A DNA stretch of 25,217 nt from CAIMZW01 sp037142435 (GCA_037142435.1 JBAXAO010000017.1:1-25217); one strand, 5' to 3'; shown: positions 1 to 8,599, counted from the first letter of the stretch. Notes: generated by a model not told the origin, from the sequence alone. Made by a program: numbers and translations.

Positions 1-1509
1 CAATCGTGCCGTCTCGGCTTCGGTCAATTTAAAGACCGGAATTCCGGTAGCGGTCGAGAGGACTTCGGCAATGAGTTCTTCATCAACCTCGGCCACGACA
101 TCGAGGTCGCCTGCCTTCCAGCTCTTTTCACGCTCAGCTTTTTCAGTAATGAGATTCTTTTCGTTATCGCGAAGGGAGGCGGCGCGTTCAAAGTCTTGAG
201 AATCAATGGCTGATTCCTTTTCCTTGCGAGCCTTGGCAATGCGGTCATCGAATTCACGAAGCTCGGGTGGAGCGGTCATTCGACGAATCCGCAAACGAGA
301 TCCGGCCTCATCGATCAAGTCGATTGCCTTGTCCGGCAAGAAGCGATCTGAGACGTAGCGATCAGCCAGCGTTGCGGCAGAAACTAATGCGGAATCGGAA
401 ATCGAAACCTTGTGATGAGATTCGTAGCGGTCGCGCAAGCCTTTAAGAATTTCGATGGTATGCGCAACAGTTGGCTCAGCAACTTGAATTGGTTGGAAAC
501 GACGCTCTAGGGCTGCATCCTTTTCTAGGTGCTTGCGATATTCATCAAGTGTTGTGGCACCGATGGTCTGGAGTTCGCCACGAGCGAGCATTGGCTTCAA
601 AATGCTGGCAGCATCGATTGCGCCTTCAGCTGCGCCAGCTCCGACAAGAGTATGAATCTCGTCGATGAAGAGAATGATGTCGCCGCGAGTGCGGATTTCT
701 TTCAAAACTTTCTTGAGTCTTTCTTCGAAATCTCCACGGTAACGAGAACCAGCAACGAGCGCGCCGAGATCGAGCGAATAAAGCTGCTTGTCCTTGAGAG
801 TCTCTGGAACATCGCCCTTAACAATTGCTTGAGCTAACCCTTCAACGATTGCCGTCTTACCAACGCCAGGTTCACCAATGAGAACTGGATTGTTCTTGGT
901 ACGGCGAGAGAGAACTTGCATAACGCGTTCGATCTCTTTTTCGCGACCAATAACTGGATCAAGTTTTCCTTCGCGAGCGGCTTGAGTCAGGTTGCGACCG
1001 AATTGATCCAGAACCAAAGATGTCGAGGCGGTTCCTTCGGCGGGACCGTTTGCTGCGACTGCTTCCTTGCCCTGGTAGCCCGAAAGCAATTGAATAACTT
1101 GTTGGCGTACGCGATTGAGATCGGCGCCTAACTTCACGAGTACTTGGGCGGCAACACCTTCACCCTCTCGGATGAGACCTAAAAGAATGTGCTCGGTACC
1201 GATGTAGTTGTGGCCGAGTTGTAGCGCCTCACGAAGCGAAAGCTCGAGAACTTTCTTAGCCCGTGGCGTAAATGGGATATGGCCGGATGGGGCTTGCTGT
1301 CCCTGTCCGATGATTTCTTCGACCTGCGAGCGCACGGCTTCTAGTGAGATGCCAAGAGCTTCTAGCCCTTTGGCGGCGACGCCTTCACCTTCATGGATAA
1401 GTCCCAGAAGGATGTGCTCGGTGCCGATGTAGTTGTGGTTGAGCATGCGAGCTTCCTCTTGGGCCAAAACAACAACCCGGCGAGCTCGATCGGTAAAGCG
1501 CTCGAACAT
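1..1509 (-). CDS. clpC: ATP-dependent Clp protease ATP-binding subunit ClpC (5' part, runs off the left edge)
   Basis: ClpC is the AAA+ unfoldase that feeds proteins to the ClpP peptidase in the cytoplasm. The first 503 residues are visible. They begin MFERFTDRARRVV and hold two Clp_N repeats (HNYIGTEHILLGL occurs twice, near residues 25 and 98). The first AAA+ module follows, with Walker A GEPGVGKT near residue 213 and Walker B LFIDEIHT near 280. The UvrB/UvrC-like linker that separates ClpC from ClpA/ClpB lies near residue 430 (DSQDFERAASLRD). The second AAA+ domain lies outside the window; family members are about 820-850 residues. The ATG at 1509 is supported by a strong AAGGAGG site 6 bases upstream. 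It stands alone as a unit after a 152-base gap, with a possible -10 box in that gap. In Mycobacterium an lsr2 gene normally precedes clpC; none is seen here. Confidence 0.97.
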   Translation of the reverse strand, partial: MFERFTDRARRVVVLAQEEARMLNHNYIGTEHILLGLIHEGEGVAAKGLEALGISLEAVRSQVEEIIGQGQQAPSGHIPFTPRAKKVLELSLREALQLGHNYIGTEHILLGLIREGEGVAAQVLVKLGADLNRVRQQVIQLLSGYQGKEAVAANGPAEGTASTSLVLDQFGRNLTQAAREGKLDPVIGREKEIERVMQVLSRRTKNNPVLIGEPGVGKTAIVEGLAQAIVKGDVPETLKDKQLYSLDLGALVAGSRYRGDFEERLKKVLKEIRTRGDIILFIDEIHTLVGAGAAEGAIDAASILKPMLARGELQTIGATTLDEYRKHLEKDAALERRFQPIQVAEPTVAHTIEILKGLRDRYESHHKVSISDSALVSAATLADRYVSDRFLPDKAIDLIDEAGSRLRIRRMTAPPELREFDDRIAKARKEKESAIDSQDFERAASLRDNEKNLITEKAEREKSWKAGDLDVVAEVDEELIAEVLSTATGIPVFKLTEAETARL

Positions 1510-1540
1510 TGGTGAGCCTCCTTCTTCTTTCCTTGGGTTA

Positions 1541-1546
1541 AGCCTA
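1541..1546 (-). promoter_or_regulatory. possible -10 box of clpC (TAGGCT)
   Basis: TAGGCT fits the actinobacterial -10 pattern TANNNT and lies 31 bases before the clpC ATG. That would give a leader of roughly 25 bases carrying the AAGGAGG site. The longer string TAGGCTTAAC recurs at the tilS start. No convincing -35 hexamer is seen. The rest of the 1510-1661 gap shows no gene and no GC-rich terminator stem. Confidence 0.4.
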
Positions 1547-1661
1547 ATGCGAGCAGGGTTATGGCTGTAGCCTGAAAAACCCCCGCCCAATACTTCACTT
1601 AACCCCACAAATGAGTTAGTTATGCCCGAAATAGGCGAGATTTTGCTGTGAGCAGAAAAAG

Positions 1662-2159
1662 CTAGAGAACGAGCAACATTCGGGTATTGCCCAAGGTGTT
1701 GGGCTTAACCGATTCCAGATCCAAGAATTCGGCCATACCTTGGTCGTAGGAGCGGAGCAACTGGGCATAAACCTCTGGCTCGACCGGGGCGCCTTCAATC
1801 TCGGTGAAACCATGGCGGCCAAAGAATTCGGTCTCAAAGGTCAGACAGAAGATGCGCTCGACACCAATTTCCCGAGCCCTGGAGATGACGCGTTGGACGA
1901 TGGCATGGCCAATCCCCTGCCCGCGATAATCAGTTTCGACAGCAACTGTGCGAACCTCGGCTAGGTCCTCCCACAAAACGTGGAGAGCACCGCAACCGAC
2001 AACTTTGTCGCCATCTACTGCAACGGTAAATTCTTGGACATCTTCATACAGTGTCACTGTTTCTTTCGAGAGCAACCGACCTTGACCTGAGTACGCATCG
2101 ATCAAATGACGAATCTGTTTAATGTCAGCTGTTGTGGCTGGACGAACTTCTACAGCCAT
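1662..2159 (-). CDS. argA: amino-acid N-acetyltransferase, actinobacterial short ArgA type (GNAT family)
   Basis: This 165-residue single-domain GNAT enzyme probably acetylates L-glutamate, or glutamine, with acetyl-CoA in the first step of arginine synthesis. What shows it: VVGCGALHVLWEDLAEVRTVAV followed by the acetyl-CoA loop DYRGQGIGHAIV (Q/RxxGxG/A), then FCLTFETEFFGRHGF, and the C-terminal KPNTLGNTRMLLVL. From memory these stretches match Mycobacterium Rv2747 closely. The amino-acid kinase-like domain of classical E. coli ArgA is absent, as in that short class. The ATG follows the lysS TAA with no gap at all, so translation is probably coupled. It is the last gene of the long minus-strand block and occupies the place where lsr2 sits in Mycobacterium. 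Substrate preference cannot be read from the sequence. Confidence 0.88.
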   Translation of the reverse strand: MAVEVRPATTADIKQIRHLIDAYSGQGRLLSKETVTLYEDVQEFTVAVDGDKVVGCGALHVLWEDLAEVRTVAVETDYRGQGIGHAIVQRVISRAREIGVERIFCLTFETEFFGRHGFTEIEGAPVEPEVYAQLLRSYDQGMAEFLDLESVKPNTLGNTRMLLVL

Positions 2160-3668
2160 TTATTCGTCAGCCTCGGGTTTAACCAGAGGGAACAGGATAG
2201 TTTCGCGAATTCCCAACCCGGTGAGCGCCATCAGCAAGCGGTCCACGCCCATACCCATCCCACCCATTGGTGGCATGCCGTATTCCATGGCGCGCAGGAA
2301 ATCTTCATCTAGTTGCATCGCTTCAACATCGCCCTTGGCGCCAAGTGAGGCTTGTTCGATGAGGCGCTCGCGCTGGATAACGGGATCGATGAGTTCGGAA
2401 TATCCAGTGGCAAGTTCGAATCCCTCGACATAGAGATCCCATTTTTCTACCAGACCAGGAATATCGCGATGTGCACGAACCAAAGGTGAGGTATCAACTG
2501 GATAACCTTTAACAAAAATCGGCGCGTTTAACTTGCCCTCGGTTACATGTTCAAAGATCTCTTCAGCAAGCTTGCCAGTGATCCATTTTGGATCAATCTT
2601 CATACCCAACTTGGTAGCTATTAATTTCAACTCTTCATAACTGGTTTGCGGAGTGACTTCTTCGCCCACACCTTCTGAAATTAATTCAAAAAGTGAAGCC
2701 TCGCGCCATTTTCCGCCCAAATCTAAAATGCGGCCATCAAGGTGAGTTACTTCGTGTGATCCACATACTGCCATGGCGGCATCTTGAACCAACGATTGAG
2801 TAAGCGCAGCGATGGAATTCCAATCGCCGTAAGCCTGGTAACTCTCAATCATTGCAAATTCGGGAGAGTGTGATGAATCAGCACCTTCATTGCGGAAGTT
2901 GCGATTAATTTCGAATACTCGCTCGAGACCACCAACTACACAGCGCTTGAGGAAGAGTTCGGGTGCAATACGCAGAAAAAGATCCATCTGGTAGGCATTG
3001 CTTTCGGTTTTGAACGGACGAGCAGTAGCGCCACCGTGCATAACCTGCAACATCGGAGTTTCAACTTCAATAAAGTCGCGCTTGGCAAACGAGTCTCGTA
3101 AGGACTTCATAACCGCAGGTCGCAGGCGCGCCATGGTGCGAGCTTCTGGTCGGACGATCAAGTCCACATAACGCATGCGAACGCGGGTTTCTTCAGAGAG
3201 AGGTTTGTGGTCTACGGGCAATGGGCGCAATGACTTGGAAGCCAGCTTCCATTCATTTGCCAAAATCGAAAGTTCGCCACGCTTTGAAGTGATGACTTCA
3301 CCGCTCACGCTGACAAGGTCGCCAAGATCGATCTCGGATTTCCAGAGCTCCAAAGCTTCTTGCCCGACTTTATCTAAAGAGAGCATGGCCTGAAGTTCGG
3401 TGCCGTCGCCTTCGCGCAAGGTCGCAAAGCAAAGCTTGCCAGTATCACGCTTGAAAATAACGCGACCGGTAACACTTTCAATTTGGCCAGTAGCGACATC
3501 GATGGCTAAATCTTTGTGCTCTGCGCGAATCTCTTTTAACGACTTGGTGCGAGCAACGGCGACTGGGTAGGGCTCTGCGCCGCGCTCCAATATGGCAGCG
3601 CGCTTTTCACGTCGAATGCGAAGCTGCTCGGGCAGATCGTCGGCCGGGTTCGTTACTGATTCGCTCAT
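2160..3668 (-). CDS. lysS: lysine--tRNA ligase, class II
   Basis: LysRS charges tRNA-Lys with lysine in the cytoplasm. The 502 residues match the usual length. An N-terminal OB-fold anticodon-binding domain (about 60-145) is followed by the class II catalytic core. Motif 2 is FRNEG at 258-262 inside FEINRNFRNEGADSSHSPEF, and motif 3 is MGMGVDRLLMAL near 471-482; the family usually has GIDR here, and the Val is a mild change. The ATG at 3668 lies 20 bases after the coaX stop. No clear ribosome binding site is seen. A TAGGCT box lies at 3679-3684, 10 bases before the ATG, so a promoter of its own is possible. The argA-like gene starts at the base after the stop codon. The lysyltransferase-like gene at 24334 has no LysRS domain in the part visible, so it does not duplicate this function here. 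Confidence 0.97.
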   Translation of the reverse strand: MSESVTNPADDLPEQLRIRREKRAAILERGAEPYPVAVARTKSLKEIRAEHKDLAIDVATGQIESVTGRVIFKRDTGKLCFATLREGDGTELQAMLSLDKVGQEALELWKSEIDLGDLVSVSGEVITSKRGELSILANEWKLASKSLRPLPVDHKPLSEETRVRMRYVDLIVRPEARTMARLRPAVMKSLRDSFAKRDFIEVETPMLQVMHGGATARPFKTESNAYQMDLFLRIAPELFLKRCVVGGLERVFEINRNFRNEGADSSHSPEFAMIESYQAYGDWNSIAALTQSLVQDAAMAVCGSHEVTHLDGRILDLGGKWREASLFELISEGVGEEVTPQTSYEELKLIATKLGMKIDPKWITGKLAEEIFEHVTEGKLNAPIFVKGYPVDTSPLVRAHRDIPGLVEKWDLYVEGFELATGYSELIDPVIQRERLIEQASLGAKGDVEAMQLDEDFLRAMEYGMPPMGGMGMGVDRLLMALTGLGIRETILFPLVKPEADE

Positions 3669-3688
3669 AAGGGGTGCAAGCCTACCGT

Positions 3689-4465
3689 TTAGGAATTACG
3701 CTCATGAACTAATCGCAGTCCAATTAGTGTCAGATCGGGTTCGTGATAGTCAATAGTCTCGCTGATGCCGAGGACCAAAGTTGCCAGTCCACCCGTTGCA
3801 ATAACTGTGGTTGATTCGGTGTCTGGGTAAAGAGTCTCAAGTTCGTCGATAATCCGGTTTACTAAACCATCTACCTGGCCGGCGAAGCCAAAGATGGTTC
3901 CAGATTGCAAGGCCTCCACGGTATTTTTCCCAATGACCGACTTGGGCCGCACCAGCTCCACTTTTCGCAATTGAGCCGCGCGCGCCGCCAAAGCGTCAAC
4001 AGAGATTTCGATTCCCGGAGCGAGAGCACCACCTAAGAATTCACCTTTGGGCGAGACAACATCCAAGTTTGTTGAAGTTCCAAAATCAACGACAATACTT
4101 GGACCGGCCGATCCATAGAGAGTGTGAGCAGCCAAAGTATTTACAATGCGATCAGCGCCGATTTCCTTTGGGTTATCCACTAATAATGGCACCCCGGTTT
4201 TAACCCCTGGTTCGACGATCGTTGTGGGGATATGTGCAAAATAGTTTTTGATCATTCCCCGAATTTCACGCAGAGAAGCCGGGACGGTAGAACAAACAGC
4301 TAATCCCGTCAGGTCATAGCCTTCGATAAGCGATCGGTATTGCAACCAGAGTTCATCGGATGTATCTCGTGGATCGGTCTTTACGCGCCACGAATGCACC
4401 ATCTTTTCACCTTCAAACACACCTAACACTGTGTTTGTGTTTCCTACGTCAACAGTCAGCAACAT
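3689..4465 (-). CDS. coaX: type III pantothenate kinase
   Basis: CoaX phosphorylates pantothenate, the first step from vitamin B5 to coenzyme A. The 258-residue protein belongs to the acetate/sugar kinase fold. Visible motifs are the phosphate loop at the N terminus (VDVGNTNTVLG, 5-15), the pantothenate-binding GADRIVNT (103-110), the second phosphate loop VDFGTSTNLDVV (126-137) and GGALAPGI (145-152). The ATG starts 2 bases after the nadC stop, so it is an operon gene read after nadC. With panC three genes upstream, the block covers both pantothenate synthesis and its activation. Type III kinases usually need a monovalent cation and are not feedback inhibited by CoA; that is family knowledge. 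Confidence 0.96.
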   Translation of the reverse strand: MLLTVDVGNTNTVLGVFEGEKMVHSWRVKTDPRDTSDELWLQYRSLIEGYDLTGLAVCSTVPASLREIRGMIKNYFAHIPTTIVEPGVKTGVPLLVDNPKEIGADRIVNTLAAHTLYGSAGPSIVVDFGTSTNLDVVSPKGEFLGGALAPGIEISVDALAARAAQLRKVELVRPKSVIGKNTVEALQSGTIFGFAGQVDGLVNRIIDELETLYPDTESTTVIATGGLATLVLGISETIDYHEPDLTLIGLRLVHERNS

Positions 4466-4467
4466 TG

Positions 4468-5346
4468 TTACACCGCCTTAAAATCTAGACCGATATCCAG
4501 CACTGGGGCTGAATGAGTAAGAGCACCGACGGCTAAATAGTCGACACCAGTTGATGCGTAAGCGTGGGCATTTTCTAGGGTAAGACCACCCGATGCTTCT
4601 AGTTTGGTCTTACCTTTCACCATTTCGACAGCTGCTCGACATTGCTCGAGCGACATATTGTCCAAAAGAACCAGATCAGCACCTGCGGCGACGACATCAC
4701 GAAGTTGTTCTAGTCGATCTACTTCGACTTCAACCTCAATGTTGGGATATTTCGAACGGACTGCGGCAAATGCTTGAGTGACCCCGCCTGCAGCCACGAT
4801 GTGATTATCTTTAATCAAAGCGGCATCCGAAAGCGACATTCGATGATTGGTACCTCCACCCATGCGCACTGCAAACTTCTCGAGTTCGCGATGCAGTGGG
4901 GTTGTCTTGCGCGTATCCCGAATCTCGACGGGTAGCCCTTTAACATCATTAACCCAACGTCTCGTCAAGGTGGCAATTCCACTGAGGCGGCCAATGAAGT
5001 TAAGAGCGGTCCGTTCAGCCAAAAGCAATTGCCGAGTGTTTCCTTTTGCCCAGATTAAAACTTCTCCAGGTTCTATGTGATCGCCTTCTGAGATTTGAAT
5101 CTTGTAATCAGTAATACCGCGTACTTCCAAGACAGCAGCTGCAACGCAAAGTCCGGCAACCGTGCCGGTTTTACGAGCACGAAATTCAGCAACCGAAACT
5201 TGATCGGCAGGGATTGTGGCGATCGAAGTAACATCTTCACCGCCTGCAAGATCTTCATCGATGGTGCGTTCGACGATATCGGCCACGTAAATTGGATCTA
5301 ACTGGAGATCAGAGAGCCGATCTGCCAGTTGCGCTGAAAGTTTCAT
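4468..5346 (-). CDS. nadC: nicotinate-nucleotide pyrophosphorylase (quinolinate phosphoribosyltransferase)
   Basis: NadC converts quinolinate and PRPP to nicotinate mononucleotide, the third step of de novo NAD synthesis. The substrate-binding motifs are complete: RDTRKTTP with the following HRELEK, then GGGTNHR, KDNH, EVEVD and the C-terminal LEASGGL. The protein has 292 residues, a normal length. Two starts overlap the nadB stop: GTG at 5349 (GTGA overlap) and ATG at 5346 (TGATG overlap). I chose the ATG because the AGAGG site lies 7 bases before it and only 4 before the GTG; the difference is one residue. It follows nadB directly, so quinolinate made from aspartate is used by the next enzyme. 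No nadA is present nearby. Confidence 0.95.
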   Translation of the reverse strand: MKLSAQLADRLSDLQLDPIYVADIVERTIDEDLAGGEDVTSIATIPADQVSVAEFRARKTGTVAGLCVAAAVLEVRGITDYKIQISEGDHIEPGEVLIWAKGNTRQLLLAERTALNFIGRLSGIATLTRRWVNDVKGLPVEIRDTRKTTPLHRELEKFAVRMGGGTNHRMSLSDAALIKDNHIVAAGGVTQAFAAVRSKYPNIEVEVEVDRLEQLRDVVAAGADLVLLDNMSLEQCRAAVEMVKGKTKLEASGGLTLENAHAYASTGVDYLAVGALTHSAPVLDIGLDFKAV

Positions 5347-6953
5347 CACTTAACCTCTTCTGTATATGAGTGCCAATTCCCGGCTTTATCCAAAGTCTGA
5401 ATTATTCGTTTATGCCATTGATCTGAAGTGTCCGGAAAATCAGTGCGCCAATGAGAACCACGTGATTCGGTACGAGCCAATGCCGCCTTTACTATCGCAG
5501 TGGCTAGAAGATAAAGATTCGATGCTTCCCATGCCTCTAACGTGGGCTCTGCCGTGGTGTATTCGGAAAGTTGCTGAAGCACCGAAAGTGTCTCCTTGAG
5601 CGAATTCTCTGAGCGCATGACTCCTGCGCCTTGGCTCATCGCAAGCTGTAATGGAAGTTCAATCGTGGGGCTTAATAGAAAATCAATTCCTTGATCTGCA
5701 CTTGGTTGAGACTGTGCTGGGATGTGCGCCACGATGTGAGCCGAAATTCGAGCGCCGAAAACCAAACCTTCGAGCAATGAATTTGAAGCCAGCCGGTTTG
5801 CTCCGTGGGCACCAGTGCACGCTGTTTCACCGCAGGCATAGAGCCCCGGCACGGAAGTTTGACCATTGAGATCGACAAGAACGCCACCAGATGCATAGTG
5901 CGATGCTGGAGAGACTGGTATTAACTGAGAAGTTGGATCAATTCCATTTGCTTTACACGATGTGTAAATTGTAGGAAATCGTTCGCGGAAATCTTTAATA
6001 GCAGTTGCATCTAGCCATACGTGTTGCGAACCTGACTCTTTGATTTGAGTGAAAATCTCCTTGGCAACAATGTCACGCGGCGCAAGTTCGGCAAGCGGAT
6101 GCTTATCCACCATGAATCGTTCGCCCCGATGATTCAACAGCAGCGCACCTTCGCCGCGAACGGCTTCACTGATCAGCGGCTGTTGTCCACCAGTACTGGA
6201 ATCGCGCCACAAAACCGTGGGATGAAATTGGATAAATTCGACATCGGCAACCGCTGCGCCCGCACGGAGCGACAAGGCAACACCATCTCCAGTCGATACG
6301 GATGGATTAGTAGTTTGCGAATACACCTGTCCAAGTCCGCCAGTTGCAATGACTACCGCACGTGCAAGGGCTCTGCCAACGCCATCTCGGGTTCCGGCTC
6401 CGATGACATGAAGAGTCACACCACATACCGATCCAGTTTCACTCAAGAGTGCATCAATTGCCAAAGCATGCTCAATAACTTCAATTCCGGAATCGTTCTG
6501 AACTGCGGCCAGTAGCGCACGCGATACTTCAGCACCGGTTGCATCTCCACCAGCGTGGAGAATTCGGTTGCGCAAATGCCCGCCTTCGCGAGTGAGTGCG
6601 ATTTCGCCGGTTTCAGATTTATCAAATACAGCGCCGCGAGCAATCAGTTTGCGCACCGCTTCGGGGCCTTCGCTCACTAGAACATCAACCGCATCGGTGT
6701 CGCACAAACCTGCACCAGCGATGAGAGTGTCTTTTTTATGCTGACCCGGAGTATCACCAGGGCCAAGTGCGGCGGCGATCCCACCTTGCGCCCACTTAGT
6801 TGATCCTTCATCGATATGCGATTTGGTGACAAGGAGAACTGAAAGACCGCCAGCGCGGAGATTAAGTGCTGTGGTTAAACCAGCCACTCCTGAACCAATG
6901 ACGATGGCATCTGCCTGAACTGTCCACCCAGGAGCACCAGCTCGAAGTTTCAT
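5346..6953 (-). CDS. nadB: L-aspartate oxidase
   Basis: NadB is an FAD enzyme that oxidises L-aspartate to iminoaspartate for quinolinate synthesis. The 535-residue protein starts with the dinucleotide-binding fold (AIVIGSGVAGLTTALNL). It continues with family motifs TKWAQGGIAAA, EFIQFHPT, GERFM, APRDIVA, SHYASGGV and the FAD-binding NRLASNSLLEGLVFG. The C-terminal helical domain is present. The open frame extends upstream to 7007, but the ATG at 6953 forms an ATGA overlap with the panC stop and leaves a normal N terminus, so it is preferred. NadB needs NadA to make quinolinate; nadA, usually next to nadB and nadC in actinobacteria, is not in the window. Confidence 0.95.
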   Translation of the reverse strand: MKLRAGAPGWTVQADAIVIGSGVAGLTTALNLRAGGLSVLLVTKSHIDEGSTKWAQGGIAAALGPGDTPGQHKKDTLIAGAGLCDTDAVDVLVSEGPEAVRKLIARGAVFDKSETGEIALTREGGHLRNRILHAGGDATGAEVSRALLAAVQNDSGIEVIEHALAIDALLSETGSVCGVTLHVIGAGTRDGVGRALARAVVIATGGLGQVYSQTTNPSVSTGDGVALSLRAGAAVADVEFIQFHPTVLWRDSSTGGQQPLISEAVRGEGALLLNHRGERFMVDKHPLAELAPRDIVAKEIFTQIKESGSQHVWLDATAIKDFRERFPTIYTSCKANGIDPTSQLIPVSPASHYASGGVLVDLNGQTSVPGLYACGETACTGAHGANRLASNSLLEGLVFGARISAHIVAHIPAQSQPSADQGIDFLLSPTIELPLQLAMSQGAGVMRSENSLKETLSVLQQLSEYTTAEPTLEAWEASNLYLLATAIVKAALARTESRGSHWRTDFPDTSDQWHKRIIQTLDKAGNWHSYTEEVK

Positions 6954-7741
6954 AAAGTGGCCTGACTCATCGCCATATTGTCGAGCAAACGGACGCCATT
7001 TATCCAACCGGCGACGATCGCTCGGTTAATGGTCTGTGTCGAATCCGCCGGTAGGAAAGTTGCCTCATCGATAATCTCTGCGTAGTCAACTGTAAAAAGA
7101 GGTTCATTCGACAATGCGTCAGTAAGTGTCGCTCGAGCCAAGGCTAAATCTTGAAGTGAAGTAGCTTCTCTCAACCCTTGGGAGATAGCAGTTGCTGCCT
7201 GGCGACCCTCGAGACTTAATCGAATATTGCGGGAGGACATAGCCAACCCGTCAGGTTCGCGAACGATCGGCGCACTCACGATCTCGATCGGAAGATTGAA
7301 TCTTGCGACCATGGATTTCACCAAAAAGAGTTGTTGAAAATCTTTCTCGCCAAAGATGGCCCAGCGAGGGGAGGTTAATTCAAAGAGTCGCTTCACCACC
7401 GTCAACATGCCATCGAAATGGCCCGATCGAGCGGCGCCTTCAAACAATTTTCCAATTTCACCCGAGTCAACCAGATCGACCTTCTCTGGATAAATCTCAT
7501 CCACCGTCGGCAACCAAACCTGAGTCGCACCCGCAGCCAGGGCAATAGCCTTATCGCTCTCTGGGGTTCGCGGATACTTTGCTAAATCATCAGCACTTTC
7601 AAATTGAAGCGGATTCACGAAAATGCTCACGAGAACTTCATCGGTAAGGGTTCGCGCCAATTTAATAAGAGATTCGTGACCAGCGTGAAGGGCGCCCATG
7701 GTTGGAACAAAGGCGGTGGTGGGTTGCTTCAACACAGTCAT
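6950..7741 (-). CDS. panC: pantoate--beta-alanine ligase
   Basis: PanC joins pantoate and beta-alanine with ATP to give pantothenate. The nucleotidyltransferase HIGH-type motif is present as PTMGALHAGHESL, followed by FVNPLQF, the IFGEKDFQQ segment, and REPDGLAMSSRN, which carries the KMSKS-like loop. At 263 residues it is slightly short. Only about 13 residues precede PTMG, against about 25-30 in E. coli. No start codon lies in frame upstream before the folK stop, so this is not an annotation choice. An AAGGA site lies 8 bases before the ATG at 7741. The gap to folK is 46 bases and contains TAATAT, which may be a weak internal promoter. panD and panB, its usual partners, are absent here. Confidence 0.94.
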   Translation of the reverse strand: MTVLKQPTTAFVPTMGALHAGHESLIKLARTLTDEVLVSIFVNPLQFESADDLAKYPRTPESDKAIALAAGATQVWLPTVDEIYPEKVDLVDSGEIGKLFEGAARSGHFDGMLTVVKRLFELTSPRWAIFGEKDFQQLFLVKSMVARFNLPIEIVSAPIVREPDGLAMSSRNIRLSLEGRQAATAISQGLREATSLQDLALARATLTDALSNEPLFTVDYAEIIDEATFLPADSTQTINRAIVAGWINGVRLLDNMAMSQATL

Positions 7742-7787
7742 GCTCCAGTCCTTCTTGAGGGGGTACCGGGCTCTTCGTGCTCTTATA

Positions 7788-8240
7788 TTAGTCGCTGTTC
7801 AACCCAGCTAATAAGTCGGCAATCCTGCCTTTGCCTGGGATGTAACCATCCGGATCGATCTCTAGCCAGGGAGCCAATACAAATGCTCGCTCGTGAGCCC
7901 TCGGATGTGGGATTTGGAGCTCTTCGCTATCGATAAATAAGTCTCCGGCAACGATGAGATCGAGGTCCAATGTCCGTGGCCCCCATTTCACATCGCGGAC
8001 TCGGCCCAACCTAGATTCGATCTGCAATAGAAGTTGGAGCAACTCTTCGGGTTGGCGATTGCAATCGCCAATAAGTACGGCATTTAAGTAGTCGGGTTGC
8101 TCTGGGCCGCCTACTGGATCGGTCTCAATAAAAGTGGAGATGGCATCAATTCGAATGACTTCGCTGAGTTCGGCTTCGGCCCGATTGAGATTTTCTTCTC
8201 GATCGCCCAAGTTTGATCCCAGAGCAATTATAACTTTCAT
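7788..8240 (-). CDS. folK: 2-amino-4-hydroxy-6-hydroxymethyldihydropteridine diphosphokinase (HPPK)
   Basis: FolK transfers pyrophosphate from ATP to 6-hydroxymethyl-dihydropterin, making the substrate for FolP. The 150 residues show the family pattern from the first residues: IALGSNLGDREENL, the TDPVGGPEQPDYLNAV segment, the two-Asp magnesium motif in GPRTLDLDLI, and the closing PHPRAHERAFVLAPW. The length is typical of single-domain bacterial enzymes. The ATG at 8240 overlaps the folB stop as ATGA. Four folate genes lie in the order folE, folP, folB, folK, so consecutive enzymes of the pterin branch are co-translated. Confidence 0.96.
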   Translation of the reverse strand: MKVIIALGSNLGDREENLNRAEAELSEVIRIDAISTFIETDPVGGPEQPDYLNAVLIGDCNRQPEELLQLLLQIESRLGRVRDVKWGPRTLDLDLIVAGDLFIDSEELQIPHPRAHERAFVLAPWLEIDPDGYIPGKGRIADLLAGLNSD

Positions 8241-8599
8241 TGGTGCCTTGTTAACTGAACTGAAATATCTGAAATGGAGATTCCAACGGGCGCATCGGGC
8301 TTATGAACTGTGACTTCGATGCTGTGAACCAATGAATAGGTACGCAGTACTCGATTGGCAATCTCGTCAGCCAATCGTTCGATAAGTTGGAAAGGATCTC
8401 CCACGATTATCTCGTGGATCAACTCGGCAACTTTGGAATAATCCACGGTGTTAATGAGATGATCGTTTGTACCTGGTACCGAAAGGTCCAGAGACAGGGT
8501 TGCATCGACAACGAATCTTTGACCTTGAATTCTCTCTTCAGGGTAAACGCCATGAAATCCAATTGCGGAGATCCCAGTAATGATGATGCGATCGCTCAC
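8237..8599 (-). CDS. folB: dihydroneopterin aldolase
   Basis: FolB cleaves dihydroneopterin to 6-hydroxymethyl-dihydropterin and glycolaldehyde. The 120-residue protein has the small tunnel-fold pattern: GFHGVYPEERIQGQRFVVD at the N terminus, TVDYSKV in the middle (substrate-binding Tyr), the substrate-contacting Glu in LIERLADEIA, and the catalytic Lys in VTVHKPDAPVG. It starts with GTG at 8599, overlapping the folP stop as GTGA. It sits between folP and folK, as in Mycobacterium. Confidence 0.95.
   Translation of the reverse strand: MSDRIIITGISAIGFHGVYPEERIQGQRFVVDATLSLDLSVPGTNDHLINTVDYSKVAELIHEIIVGDPFQLIERLADEIANRVLRTYSLVHSIEVTVHKPDAPVGISISDISVQLTRHQ

Noticed and set aside
1620..1642. ClgR-like operator before clpC (CGCCTATTTCG on the minus strand)
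   Set aside because: It keeps the left half of the ClgR consensus as I recall it, but the right half lacks the RG positions; too weak to call.
1640..1664. Terminator after the argA-like gene (TTTTTCTGCTCACAGCAAAA)
   Set aside because: Only a 4-base TGCT/AGCA stem flanked by T and A runs; too weak for an intrinsic terminator. No convincing terminator was found anywhere in the window.
6954..7007. Longer start of nadB at 7007
   Set aside because: It runs over the panC end; the ATG at 6953 makes a standard ATGA overlap and gives a normal NadB N terminus.
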